A DNA stretch of 64,000 nt from Bin80 sp965208025 (GTDB lineage: Bacteria > Bacteroidota > Rhodothermia > Rhodothermales > Bin80), in assembly GCA_965208025.1 (NCBI GenBank), contig OZ242302.1, positions 3,100,001 through 3,164,000 on the forward strand. The letters are read 5' to 3'. Below, piece after piece: positions 53,352 through 62,196 of this stretch. The translations under genes and the position numbers were made by a program. How positions within the stretch are numbered: position 1 is the first letter of the stretch; the number at the start of each line of letters is the position of its first letter. Below the pieces are notes generated by a model that was not told the DNA's origin, made no database searches, and saw only the letters and a program-made list of their open reading frames with translations.

Positions 53352-54341
53352 TCATATGCCAAAGAATTTTCTAATCCAATCGGAGGCTTCCATTAACTTA
53401 CCATAACTTTCAATATTCACGCCGTTATCAACCAGCATTTGAGCTTTTAATACTCGGTCTGGTACTCGTAGGCGATGTAGCAGATTCCCCACGGTCAGAA
53501 CATCATCACGGAAGCTACTATTTGGGCGGGCGAAAGGTATTACATGATACGCAATAATTCTGGTCACAGGTTGGCGTCCGAACCAACGTTTCAGAAACTG
53601 ATGGTTAATATCTTCAAGAAGTGATTTATTCTTCCAGTCTTTTCCAGTTGCTACCTGTGCAGCTACGATCAAATATCCAGGAAGCCCATCTTCAGGTTCA
53701 CGACAGGCAAAAACATCTACACCGCCATCTTTGGGTGCGGAAGGGGCAGATATGTCAGCCTCCACCTCTCCGTCTTTTATAACAGTCCATATCTCCTTCA
53801 ATTTTTCTACGAAGCCAGAATTATCGGGGCGGGGAAAACCGAAAGACCAAGCCCTTCCCCCGATCTCAGCAGCAATGGCAGCTGTTGCTATGTATTGGAA
53901 ATACCGACGAAGGGAAAGTATATCATCCTTGGATGGGTAAGGTTTGAAGTCATGCAATACTTGAGAAACTGGGTGGAGGTTGGAGAGAAGTAGAGATGTT
54001 AGATAGGCAATATGGGCGAGATTCGGTTGTTCTGAAACGAACGAAAGAGTTTCTCCTAATTCGTCCAATTCAAAAGGATATGCTTCCTGAAGTATATTTT
54101 TTCTCAAATGGATTTGTCCAATTGTTTCATCTGCCACATGTTCTCTTTTTTTAATTTCGGAATCCACATTTGTGAAATCATAATCGGCCGACATTTCAAG
54201 TGCATCAATAATATTCCTGGAAAGGGAATATTTCTGCTCTGACAAAACAGCTTTCAATTCAAGGTAATCAGCAGCGAGGTCTAGGTCAGGCAACTGCTGC
54301 CCACCAAAACTATCCGGTGGGAAGTAGACACTGTTATCCAT
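53352..54341 (-). CDS. Uncharacterised protein, probable PD-(D/E)xK-like nuclease, partner of the ParB-like protein, 329 aa
   Basis: I do not recognise a named family. The N-terminal half is helical. Residues about 200-245 read KDGGVDVFACREPEDG and then YLIVAAQVATGKDWKNKS, which fits a restriction-endonuclease-like core (acidic D in GGVDV, then a strand with Q and a downstream K) as in Mrr-type or similar folds. The C-terminal part (RIIAYHVIPFARP) would be the rest of the fold. It starts where the ParB-like gene stops (TAATG, 1-base overlap), so the two act together very likely. Nuclease activity is inference from this pattern only. Confidence 0.5.
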   Translation of the reverse strand: MDNSVYFPPDSFGGQQLPDLDLAADYLELKAVLSEQKYSLSRNIIDALEMSADYDFTNVDSEIKKREHVADETIGQIHLRKNILQEAYPFELDELGETLSFVSEQPNLAHIAYLTSLLLSNLHPVSQVLHDFKPYPSKDDILSLRRYFQYIATAAIAAEIGGRAWSFGFPRPDNSGFVEKLKEIWTVIKDGEVEADISAPSAPKDGGVDVFACREPEDGLPGYLIVAAQVATGKDWKNKSLLEDINHQFLKRWFGRQPVTRIIAYHVIPFARPNSSFRDDVLTVGNLLHRLRVPDRVLKAQMLVDNGVNIESYGKLMEASDWIRKFFGI

Positions 54342-55483
54342 TAACTTCCTTCGGTAGACTGCAGCTTCTTTTTCATATGTCCGTGGATGGCTTGTGCCAT
54401 TTCGGAAATGTCATTTGCGATATCAACGAGTGCGGGGTTGTGCCCGTCAAATCCCCTTAGATTGTTGGATACCTCACGAAGTTTGGAACGAGCATGAATT
54501 AGTGATTCGGTAAATTTCACCTCAGCTGGCTGTATGCTTCTATGGGCCTCATCCAGCGATGAAGATACCCTCAGGACTGTGAGTGACTCAATATTTTCCA
54601 AGACCTCTCCAAGCCGTTTAATATCTGGATTTTGAGAACGTACCACTGGATCAAGGTCGTCTTGCTTTGATCCATAGATCCACTTCAACACTTCTCCTAA
54701 GCAACTCTGTTTTTCCTGAGGCACAGGATTAGGTGTTGGCTCATAATTAGCCCATTGAGTTTCAAGGCCAAGAAATTTTCTGTAGTCTGGACGAGATAAT
54801 GCAGTGTATAAATGTGAAAAACTGAAACGTGGATTTGATCGGTCATCTACATCAAATATAGACTCCTGCTGTGCCTGTTCAAGTACATGGATGGCATGGA
54901 CCATCCTTTTAATTGTAGTGTGACTGTCTCCAATTTGATTGGCTATGTCCGTAAGAGATCGCTGACTATTCTTGTGCCAGCGGGCAGCAAATCTGGCTTT
55001 AGCATAAGAACTCCACCGAGCAGCTCCGTTAATGTGTTTGAAGCCGATAAACGCATCTGCATCTTCTCGAACGGCAACCCGATAGACAGAAATTTGATCG
55101 AGAGTGTTTCTATGATCATCACTGATTTGTGGTACTGGAATTTTAATTGAACTCTCTCCATGAATTCTTCTCTTTAACTCGGTATCTCGGAACAGCAGGA
55201 CAGCAGCTAAGCGGCGATTACCTTCAAGTACAGTGAGTTTGTTTGCTTCCTCCATTACTATAAATGGTTCAATATCCATGTACCCATTTGAGGCGATTGA
55301 CTGGAGTAATTCACTCAGGTCATCAGCACGGTAGAGGTGTGCAATGATCGCCTCCATGGAAAGCCCATGTTCATTCGCGGTCAGGCGGGGGTTACGACCA
55401 TCAAGCACAAGCAAATCAACTGGAACACGCACAACAGTTTCTTCGGGGACTTCTTGCACAGATGTGACTGTATTGTTTAACAT
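54341..55483 (-). CDS. ParB/Srx-domain protein of an accessory two-gene module, 380 aa
   Basis: The N-terminal half has the ParB/Sulfiredoxin fold signatures: VPVDLLVLDGRNPR (residues about 20-33), LLQSIASNGYMDIEPFIVM, KLTVLEGNRRLAAVLLFRD (the GNRR box), then a helix-turn-helix-like region (SLTDIANQIGDSHTTIKRMVHAI). It lacks a parA neighbour and a centromere-like repeat, so it is not a partition ParB. Some ParB-domain proteins bind and hydrolyse nucleotides (CTP for ParB, ATP for others) and act in defence or DNA modification. It overlaps the nuclease-like gene by 1 base. Confidence 0.75.
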   Translation of the reverse strand: MLNNTVTSVQEVPEETVVRVPVDLLVLDGRNPRLTANEHGLSMEAIIAHLYRADDLSELLQSIASNGYMDIEPFIVMEEANKLTVLEGNRRLAAVLLFRDTELKRRIHGESSIKIPVPQISDDHRNTLDQISVYRVAVREDADAFIGFKHINGAARWSSYAKARFAARWHKNSQRSLTDIANQIGDSHTTIKRMVHAIHVLEQAQQESIFDVDDRSNPRFSFSHLYTALSRPDYRKFLGLETQWANYEPTPNPVPQEKQSCLGEVLKWIYGSKQDDLDPVVRSQNPDIKRLGEVLENIESLTVLRVSSSLDEAHRSIQPAEVKFTESLIHARSKLREVSNNLRGFDGHNPALVDIANDISEMAQAIHGHMKKKLQSTEGS

Positions 55484-55715
55484 GATTCTCAGAAACTAAG
55501 TAAACGAATTGTTGATTTTTAGGTTAGTTGCTTTTCCAACCGAGTGAACCACAAATTTCTGGCGAAGCTACTGCACTATTTCAATTGATTGGAATAAGCA
55601 TAGTAGATAGCCGGCTACCAGAAGAACAATCTCGGGATAGCTATGTGTATTGAGAGATTGAACAGACAAATCCACGAAACTGGAGCGTTTTTCATTGCCG
55701 AGGCATACTGTTTGC

Positions 55716-55719
55716 CTAT
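55716..55719. repeat. CTAT target-site duplication, left copy
   Basis: CTAT precedes the inverted repeat of the deleted IS copy and recurs at 56557-56560 after the other end. Confidence 0.7.
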
Positions 55720-56556
55720 GAGCCTCTTTCAAAATTCTTTATTCTCCTCTGTTGCCCCGCTGATTTAGGGTTTAAACTGGTTCAGTTTCGTCGGATTACG
55801 CGAATCATTGGTATGGGTTCACCGTTTTGTCGAGTCGACCGGTGCTTTGCCTACCCGGAGGTCTTGTTTGGTGAATTTCGTTCACGATCCGTGTAGATTT
55901 CACACACCCATCCCACGGCTTCTGTGGTTCGGAGCACCCAAATTCTGTATGCAGGGGTTGGATGACCGGTTTACTGGACCATCCGCAGAATTTGGTCCAC
56001 CGTGAGTACCACCACGCTGAACATCAAACGTGGGCGCACTCGGCACATCACACGGCCGGGACCAACCACATAGGGACCGAAGCAGGACATCCGATAGAAG
56101 GCGCTCCCGCAACCCGGATGTCATCGGAATATTTAACGCCATCTTGGTCAAAAACGATCGCGCAAGGCAAACCCGGTGGGCTAGCGAGCGTCCCACCGAA
56201 CGAAGCCGGGAGCGAGGCAGATATTCCCACTCACACACCAACTCAAACAATAACAACAACTTCCTGAATCGTTTGAGTAACACTCCATAGTTCTGCTCCA
56301 CACATGGAAACAAATCTGTTGGCAGAAAATACAAAAATAGCGTATCTTTTTGGGAAAGGACATGGGATCCCACGGAGTTTGTTAGATTTTCAGTACTCCA
56401 AACATACAAAATTCGGAGATTCTCGTCTTTTCGTTTGTGACCAAAAAACGATACCTCCCAGAGCAGATCAGCCCCCTAACATTCTCAGTGCCCAGATTGG
56501 TGAATTAGACAAATCTCCCCAAAAATCATCCAATTGAAGAATTTTGAAAGAGGCTC
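55720..56556 (-). mobile_element. Internally deleted, non-autonomous derivative of the IS5-like element, 837 bp
   Basis: Both ends have the same GAGCCTCTTTCAAAA-type inverted repeat as the 1584-bp element at 30480, and a CTAT duplication flanks it. In reverse orientation it keeps the left end, the transposase start and about 110 codons (to PSAPTF), then jumps directly to the last ~50 bases of the transposase gene (DVQRGG... in a new frame) and the right end. About 745 bases are missing, with a short TTT shared at the junction (plus strand near 56025). A single-base loss near the start also shifts the frame. It cannot make a transposase but keeps ends that could be mobilised. Confidence 0.85.
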
Positions 56557-56560
56557 CTAT
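56557..56560. repeat. CTAT target-site duplication, right copy
   Basis: Matches CTAT at 55716-55719. Confidence 0.7.
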
Positions 56561-57087
56561 AATACACATTCAGGCCAACTTTCAGTACAATTATTAACTT
56601 ACCTAATTTCATGATTCCGTTATCGGCTATCAGTTGATGGGTACGTATTGAGATAAATTTGCCAACTGCATGGCTACTTTGAGTTGATTAAGTTTACCAC
56701 TTCTGCTACTATTAAGCATGTACCTTACCTGTTTATGAGTTAAGCCAATAATTTTCTGATTTCTGGCATGTCGGTATAAACATGTCAGTCCCTCTTGTCT
56801 AGTTACCTTTTTTGGCACTCTATGGCATGGTCTTTCCAACTCAAATGGCCGGATTCAAATGCCGCAACTCCCAAAGATTATTCTACCCCTTTTTGAGTAT
56901 CTTGTGTATCTGGGTGAGTTGGATCCAGAAGAATATCCCTCAAAGATTCAAGTGGGCAATCTCAATCTGAACAGGAGTCAATGTGAATCTCAACAGGCGC
57001 CACTTTCACTCACAAGTACATGTCGCCTTGCCGATACAAATAAAGCCAGTTACATTGGTGGCGGAGATGGGACACCAGATGGGACGG
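56561..57087. other. Intergenic, 527 bp, with one doubtful small ORF
   Basis: A - strand frame at 56630-56839 (69 aa, TTG or GTG start) reads KVTRQEGLTCLYRHARN, LTHKQVRYMLNSSRSGKL, QLKVAMQLANLSQY. It looks protein-like, perhaps a helix-turn-helix remnant, but I do not recognise it. Nothing else is seen. Confidence 0.3.
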
Positions 57088-57462
57088 TCATATGCATGTC
57101 CTCCGAAATCGCACGTTCAGAATATGGCCAAGTATGAGGACAACCGAGCCGAGGGATGTTAGACTTGTCTCGGCGTATTCGCCCAGTGTGTCCTCGCCGA
57201 GGACGGCGACGATGAGTAAAGCAAGACCACCGATCAGCAGGGTGGGCACTGCAGCGCGGCGATGCCGTTGGTAGCCTGGCCACGCCACGAACAAGACGAT
57301 ACCCGCCAGAACTATGGTCAAACCGATATGAATGGCTTCGGATGCCACCCAGGCCAATGCACCTGTGGCGATGAATGGCACGACGAGGCAGTGAATGAAG
57401 CAGAGGGTTGAAAGGATGATGCCCGTCGTTTCAAGTGGAGGGCGAGTGATACTGGTCGTCAT
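57088..57462 (-). CDS. merC: MerC-domain membrane protein, 124 aa
   Basis: MerC proteins are inner-membrane mercuric-ion (and other divalent-metal) uptake proteins. The protein has four hydrophobic segments and the characteristic ILSTLCFIHCLVVPFI near residues 16-31, with the Cys-x2-His-Cys pattern, plus a C-terminal ILGHILNVRFRRTC. Most MerC-domain proteins outside mer operons have a general metal role. Its GC content is visibly higher than the surrounding AT-rich sequence, which suggests recent transfer. No merA, merR or merT is nearby. Confidence 0.85.
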   Translation of the reverse strand: MTTSITRPPLETTGIILSTLCFIHCLVVPFIATGALAWVASEAIHIGLTIVLAGIVLFVAWPGYQRHRRAAVPTLLIGGLALLIVAVLGEDTLGEYAETSLTSLGSVVLILGHILNVRFRRTCI

Positions 57463-58418
57463 GAAAAATTTTTAATTGAGGTTAGGGAGTGAACAGAAAA
57501 TCGGCACGAAGGCACGAATTCTTTCAAGCAGAATTGAATCTTTCGGTGGCTCTTTTCACTTTGTGAAAGGTTACCATATATGCAGGTGGGGACAGACTGA
57601 ATATTATGACCATATTTCCCTGCTACCATATAATTAGCCTCTTCGTCGCGAAGCGACACCTTATCATTAGATTAAACTCCGTCGTCCGTTCCAGACAAAT
57701 ACAGATTAAACTGTTAGCCAATAAGATATGACCAATTTCAAAATCACACACTGGTCAACATTTCGTTCTGGTACAATCCCAAAAGTTGATCTTTTGCCCT
57801 TCACTACAATATAACTGATGTGTATCGTCGGGTTTCATTTCAAGGGAGAGCAGATACAGATCCAAAGTTTGGACATATCTGGGCTAATTCTACCTCAACC
57901 GTTCATACCGATGAAGCATAAGAATCATTGTATACACAGTTTCACTTTAAATAATCGTAGATGGACTTCATCGGAGTGATCCATACTTAGTTAACGGAAG
58001 AGAGGAGATTTCAATTAAGTCAAATGATGGATGGTCTGTATTACTGAATTTGATAATAACTTACTGCGCCGGTACACCAGAATAAACAAGTAGGGGCTGT
58101 AATATGAAGCCGAAACTGGAAATGTTTCACCAGGAGTACAGAGTCTTGCGGAGAGGTCAATGAATAGGGCACATTAATTTATCCGCGCAAATTTTGGGGC
58201 AGAATTTGAGATGTGTTTTTCAAGCGTGATCAACCTCTATTCAGGAACTTAAATAATATGAAGTTTTTCAAATTTGCCATTATCTAGGGATTGAGACTTC
58301 ACCTTAGGTTCAAGTTCGTGGACTTGCTCCAGATGATGCATGTCATCTGAGGGTTATTTTCGATGTCATGCCTGCTTGTATCAAATTTAGAGTCAAAGCG
58401 CATACGAAAATCGTACAA
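57463..58418. other. AT-rich intergenic region, 956 bp
   Basis: The longest stretch without a supported gene. A short hairpin GTCGC-GAA-GCGAC lies near 57640. No RNA, repeat or ORF could be recognised; it should contain the promoter of the next gene. The start of the next gene is set at 58419 because the upstream 17 codons precede the signal peptide. Confidence 0.4.
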
Positions 58419-61400
58419 ATGTGTAATAAGAGAGCGTTACTAGTGATCACTCTGTTAACTATAGGACTTGGATGTAGGAGTTCAAAAGATCTTGAGCCAG
58501 GATCTGATGAATATACCACGGTTGCAAGTGCTTTCTATTCAGGTGTCTCCGCAATGGAGGTTGGAGAAGATTTAAGAGCGAATGCCAAGTTAACATTGGT
58601 GACAGAACTTGCGCCAAAAGAGCCGTCCGCCTTGGCTAATTTGGCTCTCATGGCAATGCGGAGAGGTGAACTAGATATTGCGCAGGATAATTTAACGGAT
58701 GCTCTCAAGCTTGACTCAACAAACAGCGAAATTCTTTCCTTGGCAGCCGCTCATGCAGGACTGATAGGGGACGAATCATCACAACTCAATTATCTCAGGC
58801 GCGCCGTTCAATCTGACTCCCTGAACAAGCGTGTACTTTTTGCACTCTTTGAACTACTCCCTGAGGACTCCCAGAAAAAGAAATCGATCTTGACCAAACT
58901 GACTGAATTCGCCTCTGAAAATACCGCTCTGTTGGTCAGGCGGATTGAGCAGTCCATTACCGACGGCAATTTGGACTCTGGATTGTTGGATGAGTTAGGC
59001 TCTCATGGTTGGAGTGAAGATGTGAAGGAGCAAATTGACCTCCTCAGAGAATCCACTCGGATGGAGGATGCTGAAATTCAGGTAGCCTATCTGAAAAATA
59101 TCCTACTCAGCGAACCGCTTTACCGTCAAGATTTGGCGGAGGTCCGCGTCTCGTTTGAGAGGGTAGGGGATCCGATTACACGCTTCATTGTGCTTGAAAA
59201 TGCAACGTCTACTCCCGCAGAAAGAGATGATTCGCTCCAAATTATTCCTGAAAGTCCGCTTGTCTCCGAGACTGATCCAAAGGGATGGATTTCTGCGGTC
59301 GCACTCGGGAATGCCGCACTCCCTGCACTTTTTTATGCCGGAACTGATTCACTCAAATCCCTTCGTGAAGAAGCATGGAAGGCTCCGAATCCTAACGGCC
59401 ATGATGCAGGTGTAGGAATTGACTATAATTTTGATTTTAAGACAGACTTGGTAATCGTCGGCACCCAGGGGCTGCTCATGCTTCGTCAAGACTCTCTTGA
59501 GCAGTTCATTGATGATACCGCAAATTTGAATTTAGATGAGTCAATCACCAGCGCCGCATATACTGGGGTCTGGGCTGCAGATATTGATCTGGAAGGAGAT
59601 ATTGATCTAGTTCTCAACGATACTGATTCAGGACTATTGACCCTCCGTAATAATGGGGATGGTACATTTGAGCCGATCGACTGGTTTTCATTCACGGCTG
59701 GAATTCAGGCCTTCTCCTGGGCTGATCTTGATCAGGATGGGGATCCAGATGCTGCACTACTGGATGAGCAAGGAAGATTAATTGTGTTAGCCAATGAGCG
59801 ACAGGGCAGGTTTGTCCCGATGCAGACTCCTGATAACAACCAGATCTATTTGGATTTAGTTGTTTCTGATTCCGATAGTGATGGAAGAATAGAACTACTG
59901 GCCCTCACCGAAGCAGGACAGATTCTGCGAATTACCTATGGGACCAATCCAACAGTACAGGAACTTGTAGGAAGTACTCTGGTGAATCCTAAGACCCAAC
60001 TTCTCGTAGGTGACCTTGATAATAACGGTGGAGTTGATCTGGTTTTGACCACACAGGATCAAACCCATATTTATTTGCAAGATGAAGATTATGCGTTTTA
60101 CGCTCTGCAGACTCTCGTGGATGTAGAAACGTTCGCACTGAGTGCCACGAGATTCGCGGGCCGCCTTGATCTAATCGGACTTGATGCGAATAGGCAACCT
60201 GCCAGATACGGAATATCTACAACGAAAGGGTATCATTGGAAACAGATTCAACCTCGAGCAGCGCAGTCCGTCGGTGACCAGCGCATCAACTCGTTTGGAA
60301 TTGGTGGTGAAGTTGAGATTCGCGCTGGACTATTGTATCAAAAGCAGCCGATCACTCAACCGATTGTACACTTTGGCCTTGGGACTCAGTCCCTCGCAGA
60401 TGTCGCACGGATTACCTGGCCCAATGGATCTGTTCAGGCGGAGTTTGACCTACTCTCCGACGAGATTGTGAGCGCAACGCAGCGTTTGAAAGGGTCATGT
60501 CCGTGGCTCTTCACCTGGGACGGCGAGGATATGACGTTTGTCACCGATTTCATCTGGCGTTCTCCATTAGGCCTTCGGATTAATGCCCAAGAAACTGCGG
60601 GGATCATGACAACTGAAGACTGGGTGAAAATCCGGGCTGATCAACTCCAGCCTCGTGATGGATTTTATGACGTTCGGATCACAGCTGAATTGTGGGAAAC
60701 TCATTTTTTTGATCATGTATCTATGCTTATCGTAGATCATCCAGTTGGCACCGAGATTTTTGTTGATGAGCGATTTGCCTTTCCGCCGCCAGAATTAAAA
60801 ATTCATGCAACAACGGAACTCATTCCTGTGACAGGTGCGTGGAGCGATCAAGGGCAGGATCTGTTCATGTCTATTCAGAATCAGGATGAGATGTATGCGG
60901 ACTTCTTTGGGCGAGGAGATTATCAGGGAATCACCAGACCTCACTACTTGGAAGTGGAAATCAGCAATGAAACCCCTGAGGATGCTTGGCTCGTCGCCAG
61001 AGGTTGGATACGACCGACTGACAGTTCCATTAATGTGGCAATCAGTCAAGGAGATCATCCCCTGCCCAGTGGGTTGCGTGTAGATGCTCAGTTAGTGGAT
61101 GGTTCCTGGCAAACGATCCATCCCAATCTGGGATTCCCCAGTGGAAAATCCAAAACAGTTTTGATAGATTTGTCGCCGTTCCCACGAGATTGGGATTCGC
61201 AGCGTATCCGATTGCACACAAATATGGAAATCTATTGGGATGCGCTGTATACAGCAGGAAAATTAGACGATTCAGCATTCCAGATTACCCATATCCAACC
61301 CACCTCAGCCGATCTCAGGTATCGCGGATTTTCAGTCGTCAATGAAGCGGATCGTTCTTCACCCGAACTTCCTAAATATCACAGGCTGAGTGGTACGTCT

Positions 61401-61787
61401 CAGATGTGGCGTGATCTTGAAGGGTTCCATACACGTTTTGGGGATGTTCTGCCCCTCCTGGAGCAGATAGATGATCGCTATGTGATCATGAATGCCGGAG
61501 ACGAAATGACTCTTCAATTTACAGCCAAAGATCCTGCTCCATCAGATCAGGTCAGAGATTTTGTACTGATTGGAGATGGTTGGGTCAAGGATGGGGACTA
61601 CAATACCTCGTTCTCGAGAACTTTACGCCCGCTTCCCTCTCATGGAGATCCAACGTATGATGAACCGCCCATGCGACTGAAGGATGACCCTGTATATCAG
61701 CGCCACGCATCAGATTGGGTAGACTACCATACAAGGTATGTGACTCCAGAATCTCATTCCAGAGGGCTGGTATTTTCGAATGAATAG
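58419..61787 (+). CDS. Large TPR + FG-GAP/ASPIC lipoprotein (CRTAC1-like), 1122 aa
   Basis: Starting at ATG 58419 gives a signal peptide with lipobox (LLVITLLTIGLGC). Residues about 30-260 form TPR-like helical repeats (EPSALANLALMAMRRGELDIAQDNLTDALKLDS). A weak FG-GAP/VCBS propeller follows (DIDLEGDIDLVLND, DLDQDGDPDAALLD, DLDNNGGVDLVLTT). An ASPIC-like segment ends the propeller (GIGGEVEIRAG, ARITWPNGSVQ). The last ~440 residues are a separate region starting CPWLFTWDGEDMTFVTDFIW, seen in other proteins of this family but of unknown function. Third member of the family in this window, and single in its transcription unit. Confidence 0.82.
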   Translation: MCNKRALLVITLLTIGLGCRSSKDLEPGSDEYTTVASAFYSGVSAMEVGEDLRANAKLTLVTELAPKEPSALANLALMAMRRGELDIAQDNLTDALKLDSTNSEILSLAAAHAGLIGDESSQLNYLRRAVQSDSLNKRVLFALFELLPEDSQKKKSILTKLTEFASENTALLVRRIEQSITDGNLDSGLLDELGSHGWSEDVKEQIDLLRESTRMEDAEIQVAYLKNILLSEPLYRQDLAEVRVSFERVGDPITRFIVLENATSTPAERDDSLQIIPESPLVSETDPKGWISAVALGNAALPALFYAGTDSLKSLREEAWKAPNPNGHDAGVGIDYNFDFKTDLVIVGTQGLLMLRQDSLEQFIDDTANLNLDESITSAAYTGVWAADIDLEGDIDLVLNDTDSGLLTLRNNGDGTFEPIDWFSFTAGIQAFSWADLDQDGDPDAALLDEQGRLIVLANERQGRFVPMQTPDNNQIYLDLVVSDSDSDGRIELLALTEAGQILRITYGTNPTVQELVGSTLVNPKTQLLVGDLDNNGGVDLVLTTQDQTHIYLQDEDYAFYALQTLVDVETFALSATRFAGRLDLIGLDANRQPARYGISTTKGYHWKQIQPRAAQSVGDQRINSFGIGGEVEIRAGLLYQKQPITQPIVHFGLGTQSLADVARITWPNGSVQAEFDLLSDEIVSATQRLKGSCPWLFTWDGEDMTFVTDFIWRSPLGLRINAQETAGIMTTEDWVKIRADQLQPRDGFYDVRITAELWETHFFDHVSMLIVDHPVGTEIFVDERFAFPPPELKIHATTELIPVTGAWSDQGQDLFMSIQNQDEMYADFFGRGDYQGITRPHYLEVEISNETPEDAWLVARGWIRPTDSSINVAISQGDHPLPSGLRVDAQLVDGSWQTIHPNLGFPSGKSKTVLIDLSPFPRDWDSQRIRLHTNMEIYWDALYTAGKLDDSAFQITHIQPTSADLRYRGFSVVNEADRSSPELPKYHRLSGTSQMWRDLEGFHTRFGDVLPLLEQIDDRYVIMNAGDEMTLQFTAKDPAPSDQVRDFVLIGDGWVKDGDYNTSFSRTLRPLPSHGDPTYDEPPMRLKDDPVYQRHASDWVDYHTRYVTPESHSRGLVFSNE

Positions 61788-62196
61788 GATCCACCATGAG
61801 GGTTGAGATTGTCCATGAATGGAATTGGATACCTTTCGGCATCATTCATCCGATATGCAAGCCATTTTAAATACTCGGGATTCTTCCCCTCAACCGCATC
61901 CCTAATTTTCCAGTTCCAAGCAGTGCACGCTTGACCACTAGAGGACTATCCCCCTCATACTTTAGATTCAGATTCGGCGTATTCATCACGCGGCCAAACT
62001 CCGCATGAATGAAGTTATCCCTATTTTCCCAGGTTGAGTCGGAGTCTTCCTAGATTTCCCTTACAGGCACCAGAGTGTCAGGTTTTGGCGTTCAATTTGA
62101 AGTGATTTCGTCAAATTCTCTTGTTTATTCGCTGAAATATCCGAATATTATGTTTTCGCACAGATTAATGACAAATTAAGCCCAGGTATCCCTCCC
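61788..62196. other. Intergenic, 409 bp, left side of the IS1634-type element
   Basis: It probably includes the left end of the IS, but I could not identify a matching inverted repeat with the right side. A - strand open stretch (61754-61945) gives protein-like text (WNWKIRDAVEGKNPEYLKWL) without a start or known motif. Confidence 0.35.

Noticed and set aside
54341..55483. Chromosomal partition ParB/origin region
   Set aside because: No parA, no parS-like repeats or DnaA boxes seen; the partner is a nuclease-like protein, so an origin is not supported.
55900..56409. 169-aa - strand frame in the deleted IS
   Set aside because: It is the frameshifted and fused remnant of the transposase, not a separate gene.
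56630..56839. 69-aa - strand frame near merC
   Set aside because: Start is only TTG/GTG and no family is recognised; kept only as a note.
61754..61945. 63-codon - strand open stretch at the end of the third CRTAC1-like gene
   Set aside because: Overlaps the coding end of the + strand gene and has no start.
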